Of a stretch of 64,000 nucleotides of DNA, positions 29,751 to 40,918 are shown one piece after another. The translations under genes were made by a program, and so were the position numbers. The stretch lies in NCBI GenBank assembly GCA_916610825.1, contig OU744448.1:20935032-20999031 (forward strand), given 5' to 3'. Positions within the stretch are counted from its first letter, which is position 1. Every line of letters begins with the position of its first letter. The notes beneath the pieces are model-generated. The model was given only the letters and a program-made list of their open reading frames with translations. It did not search any database and was not told the origin of the DNA. The DNA comes from Haliclystus octoradiatus. Taxonomy: Eukaryota; Cnidaria; Staurozoa; Stauromedusae; Haliclystidae.

Positions 29751-30229
29751 TATTGCTATATACAAAATACCTACAATAAAACAATACATCCGCATCTTGA
29801 TCAATAATATGAAACTATAGCTAATTAAAAACGGCAATGTAGGTTATATTTATAAAATTGGACGAAGGCTAAAACTGATCTTCCTGCAGTTGTTATATAA
29901 AAGTCCGACATAAAGCACCCCCTCTTCTAAATGGTTCTGATGGTTGATTGGCGGGGACTAGTAGGCCTAACAGGGACAAGCCGGAAAAAGGTGTTACAGG
30001 ACGACGTAAGGCTTGGCTGACGAGAGAGATTTGTGCGTTAGATATGATACTTAGATACTGAATTTCAAGGGCATGACGAATTAGGTTTTGATATTTAGCA
30101 GACAGGGAGAGAATTTCCGACACTGTTCAAAACAGGTAGTATTTCACAATCACCGATGTACATCACTTCAATATTTGATGGATTTATATCTCATCTAACG
30201 ATGTGTGAAGATTTCTTGAATCTTGATGA

Positions 30230-30620
30230 TCTACTTGGCCATCTACTACTCACGGTAAATGCATCCTCTGACTTGAAATAAATTCTGATTATATAATCCA
30301 TCACAATGATGAATAAAAGTTGAGCCTGTGTCTCCCTGTAGAACGCCAGACAATGTCATAAAGGTATTGATGTAAAGGTTGTGGTTGGAAGAGCATACAT
30401 TGAAAAATATTTTGAAGGGCACTTTGATCGACGCTGTTATTTGATCGCCTCAGCATAGTCGATGAATACCAAAACAGAATTATTCTTACAGCTTTCAATG
30501 ATCAGGCGAAGAGAAAGAATGTGCACAACTGTACTGTACTTCTGCTTTGTAAGAATCCTACCTGAAGTCTGAAGATGACCTCTTGAAGAGAGTCTCTCAA
30601 TCTCAACAAGAGTACACAGT
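30230..30620 (-). mobile_element. Second LINE reverse-transcriptase fragment, frameshifted
   Basis: Minus-strand pieces in different frames resemble reverse-transcriptase landmarks: 'SLRLIIESCKNNSVLVFIDY' (the IDF..AFD palm motif region) near 30430-30520 and 'SGVLQGDT' then 'FIIVMDYIIR' (the G.LQGDTLAP region) near 30275-30345. It belongs to a different LINE group from the copy at 23.6-25.7 kb. Stops and frame changes mean it is dead. Confidence 0.6.
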
Positions 30621-31895
30621 TGAATAGTTTGAATTAATAAATATATACATCTCCATTCAATAGCAGATCAAATCATTTCATTATTATAACTCCTATTCAA
30701 CAATTATTTCCACTGTGCCTGTTAGTTGTGATTGTTACTGACTGTGACACAGTCTGGCTCATTATCAGCGTTACAATCAGCTACAATCTCGAATTTCTGT
30801 GTCATCTCATGAAGATGTGTTATCAAAGTGGGTCTAAAGTGTCAAGTCTCAAGTGCCAGCTCCCAGCTGCTAATACAAACATTTCAATTGAAATCACGTT
30901 TTTACTCTAGGAAGAAATTCGAGTTTGTAGTTGATATACTTTCACATTTTCAGCCTTACTGTGTCCCAGTCAGTCACAACACAACTAATATAACAGACAC
31001 AGTATAAATTGGTTTAATTGTTAAATATGTATTATAGGCCTAATGATTTTATCCACTATAGGCTATTGAATGGAGATCTACACGGTAATTAAGTTGGAAA
31101 TGTTAGTCTGGTTGCTTTGGATAGAGGATTGATTCCCAATGTGTTGTTATTGACCAGGCCAACCTAGCCAAGTTAATGTAATGCGTATTGATGAGAATCG
31201 AGTAGCCTAGGCTAGGCAAGGCCTAAGTCAGGTCAGTCAGAGCAGTTAGAGGAATCTGAAACTCACCTTTATTTGAAATTATTTCTATTGTGATGATTCT
31301 AACCTTCTAAGACGCTGAGTAAAGGTAGATAAAGGAATGTTTGGTTCGAAACATATCAAGGTCCTCAATAAACTAAATTCAAATTTAAAATAATACGTCT
31401 AAACTAGTTTGTTTGTAATTAGTTGGTAAACAGTCTCACGACCAAAAAAACAGAATAAACAGAAATCAAATTGTTGACGCTTGTCCGCCCTTATGAATCA
31501 AACAAAAGAGCCTGGGGATTAAAGCTATTTTTAGAACTTATAGACACATTTATGTCCCGCAGATTTTGAAAAGCCTTCGCTTAAAAAGTATGTGATTTGT
31601 GATATAATTTATAATTTGAAATACATTATCATACATTATACATTTATATCATAGATTTAGGGAGTGATGTATTAGCGCTATTTTGAATATGTCCCTGTCC
31701 GAAATATTCATCAGCGTTCGCAGTATTGTTATAAAATGCAAAAATGTTGGGTATGAACAAATTATTGACGCAATAATTAAAAACAAAAAGCGAATATTGT
31801 AAGGATGGAAGGATTTCATTAGTGAACAGAATCTGGAAAACATTAAATAATGGGTAAAAATAACTCATTTATATATAACTCGGATACTTGATACA

Positions 31896-31901
31896 TTTAT
31901 T
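31896..31901 (-). terminator. Candidate polyadenylation signal of COA8
   Basis: AATAAA on the minus strand about 235 nt past the COA8 stop codon. Reasonable position, but weak as an isolated hexamer in AT-rich DNA. Confidence 0.35.
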
Positions 31902-32134
31902 ATGTACATTACCTTACAATGGTTACAAAGAATGAATGGTTAACATTATGAATATCACGCTGACATAAATATGGATAAGTTTGTTTTACATAATAACCAG
32001 GTAATAACTATTCATGCAGGACTCTTTAACAAATCAGAAGACTTCCACGAGACATGGATAGCATGAGGCTTAGGCTATTGTAATTTCCATACTTTACAAT
32101 ATATACATAAGTTTAATTTGTATTATTAATTGCT

Positions 32135-35100
32135 TTATTCCTTCTTTGCAAAAGTTCGCAGTGAGTATTTTATATTAAGCCAAAGCAATGAAAAGTTCTT
32201 CCTATACCATTGTCTGTAAAAGGAAAAGAAACTGTTTCAGTGTGGAGTATGCAATTCCCTTCATCACTGAATAAATCATACAATTTTTGTTTTTATGAAT
32301 GTCTTGTATACATAGGTTTAAGAAATTGAGATAGTATTCATTCATGATTTGTGTACATGAGATGCGTGAGTGAAAACATTCTAAATGCGTTGTGATTCCA
32401 TTTCTTGTTAATGTTTTACAGTCTTTTACTAAGACATAGATAATCCTTAACGAAGCTTCTAAAGAATCATTATTATATATTTAAAACGTATGAACAACAT
32501 TCCCAAGAAAGGTTGACCCCAAAGGGACTGGTTTATACAGGGGTTTCAGTAGGAATTACCAACTGCCCGCAGCACCATTAGAGATGCCAAAATAGCTACC
32601 AGTCTTTTGATTCTCAGTTTCTTGATTCACTACTTCCCTTGTGTTTAGGAACTTGTTAGGATGAATGATGTTGATAGTGTGTTATCCTCCTTAGACCGAT
32701 GTTACGAATTCCTTAGGGATGTTTTCCCGTGTTACAGGCCAGAAATGTGATTTTACCTGTTGCCATATATTAGGAGTTCATTAGCTTAAAAATTCAAATA
32801 GAATTCATTAGTATGAATTTGTTGATGTTTAATTTCTGGTAGTGGCTCAGTGGTTATGTCGTGCAGATGTTCAATGGTTGCAGGTTCGATTCCTAGTACT
32901 GTGGCAGCATTAATTATTTTAAATTTGTTTCATTATTTATGCTTCTAAATGTTTATAGTCACACCTTGTTTACTTTGCGCAATGCGCATGTATTGGGATC
33001 TCTGGTACTGCTGCGGCTTAACATTTTTGGTTGCAACATGTTTTTGCCTTTTTATTGATATGTAAGATTTGTAGCATCAAATATTGCTCATTTCTATGAT
33101 ACAATACAAGTTCATGCTTGATAGAAGTCAGACACCATTGTCACTTTTGCAGTGACATCAATATGATGAATAGACAACAGAATGTAAGCTCAGTCTATTA
33201 AGGACAATATTGGTTGCCTATGGTTCTGCATATTAAAAAATCAAAGCAATGTAAAAGAACACTGATAATTACGCTACACAGAACAGGTACAAGAGTCAAG
33301 CTCATCCAAAAGAGAGAAAAATCATTTGAAAATGCTAGAACAATGGCAAAACATATGTTTTACATGTATCTTATTAGTTTTAAAACCAATAGAAAGCGAG
33401 GAAATCAGCTTTTCTGAGGAACTCTCTCATGACTGTATAAAGCGAGGACGAATTACAATTTCTAAACAAAACTGAAATGTTTTGCTTCATATTGAATCCC
33501 CCTGCAAAAAAGTTTATGAGTCTATGAACAGTTCATGAACCTCATACACTATTCATAAAGTTTAAAAAATGTTTATGAACATTCACGGATATCCCATAAA
33601 CACTTCATTAATACTTTTAATCAACCATTCATGAACTTGAATTCTAACTGATTCCGTAACCAATCACAAGTTGTATGACAACATAATTATGTGCTCTCTT
33701 TATTGTATGATCATTCCAGATTGACTGTGATTGTAAATTCAATTCAATTCAATTACTTCAGAGTGATTTTACTAGGCCCATTTAAGAGTATTTTGTAACT
33801 GAATCAGTTTTTTAACTAGGGAATCCCCTGCGAAAAAAATCCATGAGTTCATGAACAGTTCCTGAACTTCGCGAACAGTTCATGCACAGTTCATGAACAA
33901 TTCATGAACTTCATGAACAGTTCATGAACATTTTTTTGTGGGTTCATGATCAATTCATGAACAGTTCATGAACAGTCACAAAGAGTTCATGAACACTTCA
34001 TGAACTGTTTATGAAATGTTCATGAAATGTTCATGAACTGTTCATGAACTGTTCATGAACAGTTCATGAACTTTTGGGCAATTTCAGGTTCATGAACTCA
34101 TGAACTTTTTTTCGCAGGGGATACTTTGAACCAGAAACATGTTTGAATTTCTAATCGTCTGTCAGGCTTCTATATCTGGCAATACTCTATTTTGCATCAT
34201 TCAATTGCAATTTGTATTTAAAGAACAACGACAATAGCCTTGTTAGCCTACTCTATATTATACAGGGCATTAACTTTGTACGCAAGAGTATCCACTTACC
34301 CGTTGTACTTTATATGTTTCTGATAATAGCGGTCCAAAAAGTCCTTGTAAAAGATTGAGAGTTCATCAGCAGTTGATTTCTCTGTTGAATAATGTAATTT
34401 GATTAAAACACTATTACTTAATGAGTTTGAAATAAATAATAGTGATAAAATAGACAAGGTACCACAGGGCAATTCCATGAAAATGTCCTTTTGAGCTTGA
34501 AAATTAAAATTCGTTTTCCAGCCAATTCAATTATGCAAATGTATTCTTTATTACTTCAAATACATGAATATAAAAAAAACTTTTATATATTTGAATATTT
34601 TTGGGAATGAAATCTGGTTTTTAAGATCAGCGCGTCGAAAAATAATTACGAAAAACGCGCCATTGGCGAGGAGGATTTTTCTTTCTGACTGCGTGCAGTT
34701 TAAACAATACTTTTAAAATAACACATAAACATACGTTATAAACCAATATTAATATGTTTGTAAAACATTTCACTCGAAAAATTAAAGAATTATGAAATTA
34801 TAGGCCTTTATTCAACCTCCTGAAACTCCATCACGAAAAATATGACGAAAGTTAATATTATGTTTCGCACGGTCATTTTTCAAAAAAATTGTTTTGTCAG
34901 TGTTTGAAGATTTGATTTGTACGCATGCCTGCGGCAATATTTCACGATAAAAACCGGCCAACGACACACAAAAAGTAATTTCAATCACGAAACTCCATCA
35001 CGAAAATCTGTTGTGTTTTGAAACTCATTCATTCGTATAATTTTCACGATAAGGAACAACGCGCAAGAGGCGGAGCAAAAGGTGTTTAATTACAGCGACG

Positions 35101-38100
35101 TCTCTGAACTACGATTTCAACAAGTCAAAACAAAGCTAAACTAAATAATGGTAATGTGTTTTCGCTGCAAACTTTGACTATTATTTACGTTCATTTTCCA
35201 CTTGAAATTATATATGATATCTTCCATTTCTCTTGCTTGTTTACTATTTCTATTATTTGATTTAAAATTAATCATTTACGGCATAATATTTGATTAAAAG
35301 TGTTTTTATTCACGCGGAGGTGTCAATTTCGAAATCAAATATTCACTCGCGCTGAATGACACTTCGGATCGTTCCAATTTCAAAGTTTACATGCCAAATC
35401 AGATATTATTCAAAATCATAGTCCATTATATTGCTTCGTATTTTATTTAAAAATAGAAGAAGACTACAGGAACACTACAAAAGACTATTTTAAGTTTGTA
35501 ATTTAAAACATTCCATCAAGGCTAACAGCAATGAAAATCCATCACAAGCGAAATTCACAGAAGAAACTCCATCACGAAACGCGTGAAACTCCATCACGAT
35601 GAATAATCAATAATTCTGGATTATTTAAATTTTTAATCACTTTTCAATTGTTGGGACTCAATTTATATACCACTAAGCTATACAATCATCGTTTATTCAG
35701 TAAAATTCCAGCCCGAACTTCACAGGAATTTAGAAAATTAAACTTATGATTGAAAAATGGAATTTCTTCAGGAAACTCCATCACAAAGGTAAATTGCAAA
35801 AATATCGATAAATAAAAACATTTTTGATTTAGAATGATTATAATTATGTAAACATAATACATGTGCTATGTCTAATCATTTGAAAGTCTATCTGAAACAT
35901 GCGCTTCCACATAAATAATGCAAAAAACCTCTGTAAATTGAAACTCCATCACGATGGAATTGCCCCACAACCATTTTTTTTAATCTTCCTAATAGGTCAA
36001 ACATTGCCAGCACAAGAGAGTGATTATGAATGATAAGATAATATTTATTCTAGAAATTTTATGAATAACATTTCTGCACATCGAATAAAATGCATAGCCA
36101 TGAACTGAAGTCATAATCAGATGGTTTCTGTATTTTGAAAAAATCTACCAATGTGACACATAAACATATTCCCTATTTGGATATCTTATTGGAAAATATT
36201 TTTGTATTTCATATTGAACACACATTAAAATGAAAGCTAAAATAAATATTGCCTGTTTTCTATGACAATCGATGCAACCCTACTATTGAATTTTAATTTT
36301 ATGGAGTTCGATAGTTTGCTTTATTTTGGATGGGCGATAATGGTTCTGAATGTTACCATGATGGAGAAATTAGACCAATTAAGTCTATTATTTGAAAGTT
36401 TATTATTTTGTTGTTAACTTTAATGGGGATCAATTAAGTTAGGCCTACATGTATATCCATAAAATGTGTGAATAATGTTGGATTTAATGATAATTACCTG
36501 ACTTATCATTGTGTTGTTTCATACTCTTCAGAAATTCATCTTTTTCCTGAAATAGACAACTTAATGTTTACATAAAGGATAGGTACAAAATTGACAGGTA
36601 CATATAATAATTAGGAAATGTAGTAACAGTCTTTGAAAATTACAACAAAACTTTTGCTGTGGCCCAGTTTATCACCACAGAATCAATTCAGTGATTAACC
36701 CAGATTTCATCGCTGTGGAAACCTGAAATAGATTTGGTGATGTCACAACCGATGTTTGAAAGTGAGGTTTTGAAAAGTATGTCTCTATTTAAATTTAAAT
36801 TGAATAACAATTTGAACGATTTCCTATTCAACATAAGCAACCTGAAACTGCAATGTGGAACCTAATCCTATTGACTTGACCTATGCAAATATTTGGAAAT
36901 AATTTAAAGTAGACCTCATGTCTTTGAATATTACTTATGAACATAAACAGGTAGACCTGTAGAATTAACCATAGGATTAACTATAGCAATTATGTTAAAC
37001 CACACAGATGCAATATGAAATCTAAGTAAGACACAGAGCTTCACCTCATATCACATCAATTAATGTCCACTCATAAACTAAATTCTATCTAGCTCCTCTG
37101 CTCTCCCATATATTTCAACAACTAAATACAACCGAAACAAGATCTCACACCCGTAATGATATATACATTGAGTCAAGCCATCATCATTCAATTCAAAATC
37201 AAAATGCTGGTGCTTAGAAGTGGAATGATCTCCCATCAAAAATTAAAGCTGTTTCATGAAGGACTAAGTTTCAAGTGTCTCTTTAAGAAGCATTTACTTG
37301 AAGCTTAATTTTCAACCAGCTGTTATTATACTTTTTGTAATTTTCTCTTTTATACCTTAACAAGTATATTCTTAGGCTTTGTTTACTTATCAGGTATTTC
37401 TGAATAAATGATGATGATGACGATGAGCGCTGTTAATAAAGGATATCCATTATCCATGCTTACCTTGAAAAATATTGCATTGTGCTCCTTCCAATAATCG
37501 TGGTTCCATTGTTGCACATTTCGATCTTCTTCAGCAAGTAATCTCAAGTGAGGACAATCAGATTGAAGGTCTTTCTGGTTATATGATATTCTGATGTTTG
37601 AGTCTTTGTCAAGGGCAGCATTGGTTGACGATGACTTCATCTGGAAAAACAAACAGAAACTTCATAATTAGCAAGCTACACCGGGCTACTGTTAGGATAT
37701 CACATTTACATCTACCGAAGAAATAAATAATCAATTTAGTACTGTAACTTCAAATTCTCATAGAAAGGGACACAAAATTGCGTTGAGAAATTGTTAGCCT
37801 ACGGTCCTAAGCACATGTAAAATATAAAATACTGTAAGTAATAGTTAGACTGTAAGATATCAAGAGGGGTGTTTGCAGAGCTGCATGTCATTTATTTCTT
37901 TTATGGCTTTTAGCCAATGTTCATTATTTCATTTTCAATTTAATCAAATAGGTAGAATATTAATAAACTCTTCAACTTTGAAATGCATTGTGCGCCAGCA
38001 TGTTCTGAACAAACAAGCCTTTTCAAAATTGATTTAGTTCTTCAAACACTCTTTTATGCCAGCAGGCTTAACTTATTCCAAGGTTTGGTGTGCAACTGTT

Positions 38101-40515
38101 TATTGAACTCATATATGATCAGTAGGCTAAAACAATTGATGCTGGTAACATAGCAAACACGTTTTGGTAGGCATGCATGTAAATGATCTATAGACTATAG
38201 GCCTACAAAACCTTTTTGTGTTCCATTGCAAACAGAAAAAGATGTTGCCATAAGAACATTAACTGAACAATATCATACGGTTTTCTTTTTGAATATAACA
38301 CTCAGTTTACAGTATCGGGGCTGCCATTAAGACTAGACACTGTGTGACCTATGAAGCCAAAATTTTAAGTTACATTTTAGCCAATAAAAATTAACAAAGG
38401 ATTGAAAAAAATAGTATAATAAATAAATAAATAAATATAAATTCACACCAAAAAATTATTTTGTGCACCTAAATAATTGTTCTTCTCATTGTCAGTAAAT
38501 CAAAATTGCGAATGCTATCCTGAAATTTAGTGCTGTGTAATCCATTTTCACACCTTTCGTTTTTATTCACATATAAACTTCCCTGTCCGAAGCACTATAG
38601 GTTGGCGTCAGGAAGGGCATCCGGCTATTAAACGCACACAAGCTTCAAAATACTAACAAATTAACCAACCACCCCGGTGAAAAAAAGCTGTAAGCTTACC
38701 CGGTTCGTGGAAAAATGATAAATACAAAAAAAAAAAAAAAAAAAAAAAAATACTTTTATTTGCAACAGTAATGTTAACAAAATTGTTAAAATCAAATGAT
38801 GTAGGCCTATCTGAGCATTGAATACAATTTGAACGGCATAATTTGAAGCAGAAATTATGGCAAAGGTATGGTCAATTATTAGCAATTTTAACACCTTTTC
38901 CAAAAGTTTACGGTATAATTCAATCGTTACTGTTTTGAATTTTGATGTAAAATTTAGATTTTTAGACTTCATTTAACATATTTTTCCTAAAGATTATGAC
39001 GGATTTCCATGATTATCTAGACGTTATATCTAAAATTTTCTCACATATATGATCCACTTGCGCAAAATTACACTAGAATTTGGCTTTAAGCATTTTCCGA
39101 GAAAAAATACGACCCTGACCGCGCATAATGCAATCTTTCCAATCTGGTAACTCCTATGATGGTGGACTGGACTACTGCTGGAAAACTATTGTCATTTGTT
39201 ATTGATTGAATCTTGAAGTCGAACACTAGGCTACAATCTACAAATACCTACATTAGTATGGTGCTGTTGACACATTTATTTGAAGTTCGGTTAACCATAT
39301 GATGATTATGGGCTGTCCGACAATAGATTCAGCTTTCTGGAACTCTAAATGATTTCAAAATTTTCTTCTAAATTGTTGTTGAAGTTTTAACTATAAATTG
39401 TAAAAATATCAATTTTCTTCTGAATTATCTTTAGCCTTCCAGAATCTAGGATTATAGGATTCTTACCTATTGTTGAACCCTGCCCAAGTATTTATACGTA
39501 ACACGTTATTGGCCTACAATTTGTGCATGAAATCGTGAAAATAAATTTTCAATTGCGTATTGCATGATCGAACGTTTCTGCGTTATACAGGAAAACAAAC
39601 CATTGAAAATATTTTACAAGCATGTTTGAATAAAAATCATAACAAAATTTGCTATTTGGCACATTAGAACTCAAAAGATTCTCCTGGAGGTGATTTCCCA
39701 GCCCCAATACTTTCAAGAAATCAAACCTATTTACGTAATTTCAATCATCCCAAATTTTAATACTTGCAAGCCACCGAACACAAAATTGAATTCATTTTCA
39801 AGCTGCTGGTTGGATGCATGGAATTTGAAATTTTCAACGTGTTATGCATGAAATTGCAAAAAGTGAGTGTGTGAATATCAAAGTAGTCCGGTACCGGTAT
39901 ATGCCAGGGTTTCCCTAGCCGAGCAAAATCCACTCTGCTACGAACATGGAATAGCAATTGATCCGGTACTTCTTTGCTGTCGATCGTTGTAATGTAATTG
40001 AGCGAATCCAATGTTATTGTTGCTGATGTCATCACATTGCCATTTACAGATTTTGTTGCTATGATGAAGCCAATTCGGCAGCTAGCAAACTATTGAGGTG
40101 ATTCGATCCGTGTATTCGTCAGAGTTGTGCTCCAATTTTGCTATTCTAAAAATTAATCCGGTATAACTTTTAGCCAGATGGCGCAATACTTATCCGGTAC
40201 AGTGGAATTCCACACCTGATGAGATTCATGCGTTGCTGGTTAATTCGGCCCAGTCAATGTTTCCTTTGATTTGTTGTGAATTATTTCTAGTTTTCTACGA
40301 TGCAAACTTTAATTGTGAACATTATTCTCACGTGTGCTAAAAATAATACCTCCACACAGAGTGATACAAATGTTTATTAGATGACAACATCGACAGGTCT
40401 TGGCAGTAACGTAGGAACTAGAAATACTTACAAATAATGCACCTATTCGTAGAATTGCCATGCTGCCATTGCTAAGTCTAACGGGCAGATGAGAATTCAT
40501 GCGCCTAATAATCAT
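32135..40515 (-). CDS. COA8: COA8 (APOPT1), mitochondrial cytochrome c oxidase assembly factor 8
   Basis: COA8 is a mitochondrial matrix protein needed for stable complex IV. Exons (minus): 40432-40515, 37464-37640, 36498-36546, 34300-34381, 32135-32213. All have GT/AG borders and matching phases; 156 residues with this start. Exons 2-5 carry the family pattern in order: DKDSNIR (human DKYSNLR), QQWNHDYWKEHN, FFKEKDEFL (human FSKEKEEF), TADELSIFYKDFLDRYYQKH, and YNGQWYRKNFSLL (human YNRDWYKRNF). Exon 1 is inferred: it is open, ends at a good donor in phase 0, lies next to the NOVA-like promoter, and encodes an arginine-rich start (MIIRRMNSHLPVRL) like a mitochondrial presequence. An in-frame upstream ATG at 40630-40632 would give 195 residues, nearer the human length (about 200). 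Introns are loaded with repeats. Exons 2-5 are well supported (about 0.93), exon 1 less so (about 0.65). Confidence 0.88.
32836..32903 (+). repeat. tRNA-like sequence, probable SINE head or tRNA pseudogene
   Basis: Has a good internal A box (TGGCTCAGTGG, 32843-32853) and B box (GGTTCGATTCC, 32883-32893) at tRNA-like spacing. However, the would-be acceptor stem does not pair and two T-stem pairs are broken, so it is not a working tRNA. It is more likely the promoter head of a tRNA-derived SINE. Confidence 0.6.
33499..33640. repeat. GTTCATGAAC element, degenerate copy D
   Basis: Starts CCCCTGCAAAAAAGTTTATG and carries a few decayed gttcatgaac words. The right end is lost. It lies in COA8 intron 4, about 190 bp left of intact copy E. 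Confidence 0.5.
33823..34122. mobile_element. GTTCATGAAC inverted-repeat element, best copy E (300 bp)
   Basis: The best preserved member. Left end ATCCCCTGCGAAAAAAATCC, right end complement ATCCCCTGCGAAAAAAAGTT; both then run into CATGAGTTCATGAAC-type sequence. The inside is almost entirely GTTCATGAAC palindromes joined by short linkers. No coding capacity. It lies in COA8 intron 4. Confidence 0.8.
34467..35966. mobile_element. 1.5-kb non-coding DNA transposon with repeated CTCCATCACGA motifs
   Basis: Ends carry the inverted repeat GGGCAATTCCAT (34467-34478; complement at 35954-35965). Inside, AAACTCCATCACGA or close variants occur about seven times between 34825 and 35955, including a close pair near 35573-35600, and once as part of the right end. 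Repeated motifs of this kind are typical of transposase-binding subterminal repeats. No transposase frame is present. It lies in COA8 intron 3. Confidence 0.6.
37035..37425 (+). mobile_element. LINE 3'-end fragment
   Basis: On the plus strand, a reading with WNDLP at about 37222-37236, followed by a lysine-rich 'FKxSLKKHLLE'-like ending, is typical of the last residues of CR1/L2-type ORF2. It is followed by a 3' UTR and the tail 'gaataaatgatgatgatgac', the same ATG-triplet ending as the LINE at 23.6 kb. It lies in COA8 intron 2, opposite to the gene. Confidence 0.65.
38570..38752 (+). mobile_element. Probable retroelement tail with poly-A
   Basis: Contains 'ggcgtcaggaagggcatccg', a word I associate with 3' ends of animal LINE/SINE families. 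It is followed about 120 bp later by an A-run of about 25 bases (38727-38750). The left boundary is not visible. It lies in COA8 intron 1. Confidence 0.45.
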
Positions 40516-40632
40516 TGCAGATTGAGCTTTGGATTGGAAAATTGATTGATCTTTGTAGCTATAAAAACCATGTGGCCAGATTGGTAAAGATATTCTCCTT
40601 TTATAGGGGTTTGCAGAGCCAATCTGCCACAA

Positions 40633-40918
40633 AATTCAGTTCTGACTAGAAGTTGATAAATGAAGAAACGATGAAATATGAAAAAGGTCCCTGCAATCTA
40701 CCCCTACCGATTTCCCCTTTTTAGTTTGTTGATAGTACACAATACGCATGTCCAAATGCGTGTCCACGTGACCTCGCGACCACGCTGTTCACACTTGACA
40801 CTTCGCAACCGTTCCTGATTTCGCGTTGAGCTGCAGAGCAAATTGAAATCACTCAGAGTTGCAGGTGTTGTTTATTTCGAAAGTGGATACTGTTCTTCTC
40901 TTCCTCTATTTGTACTAA
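40633..40918. promoter_or_regulatory. Shared head-to-head promoter region of COA8 and the NOVA-like gene
   Basis: COA8 (minus) and the NOVA-like gene (plus) start on either side of this interval. It is richer in GC than its surroundings and holds an E-box CACGTG (40765-40770), the core of USF/MYC-type sites. No TATA box was seen. Transcription starts are not known. Confidence 0.55.

Noticed and set aside
32836..32903. Functional tRNA gene
   Set aside because: The acceptor stem does not pair and the T stem has two mismatches.
33823..34122. CRISPR-like or satellite array from regular GTTCATGAAC units
   Set aside because: Units are palindromic, spacers are irregular, the element has transposon-like inverted ends and the host is an animal.
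39757..40035. 92-residue minus-strand frame in COA8 intron 1
   Set aside because: No domain, and COA8 phases work without it.
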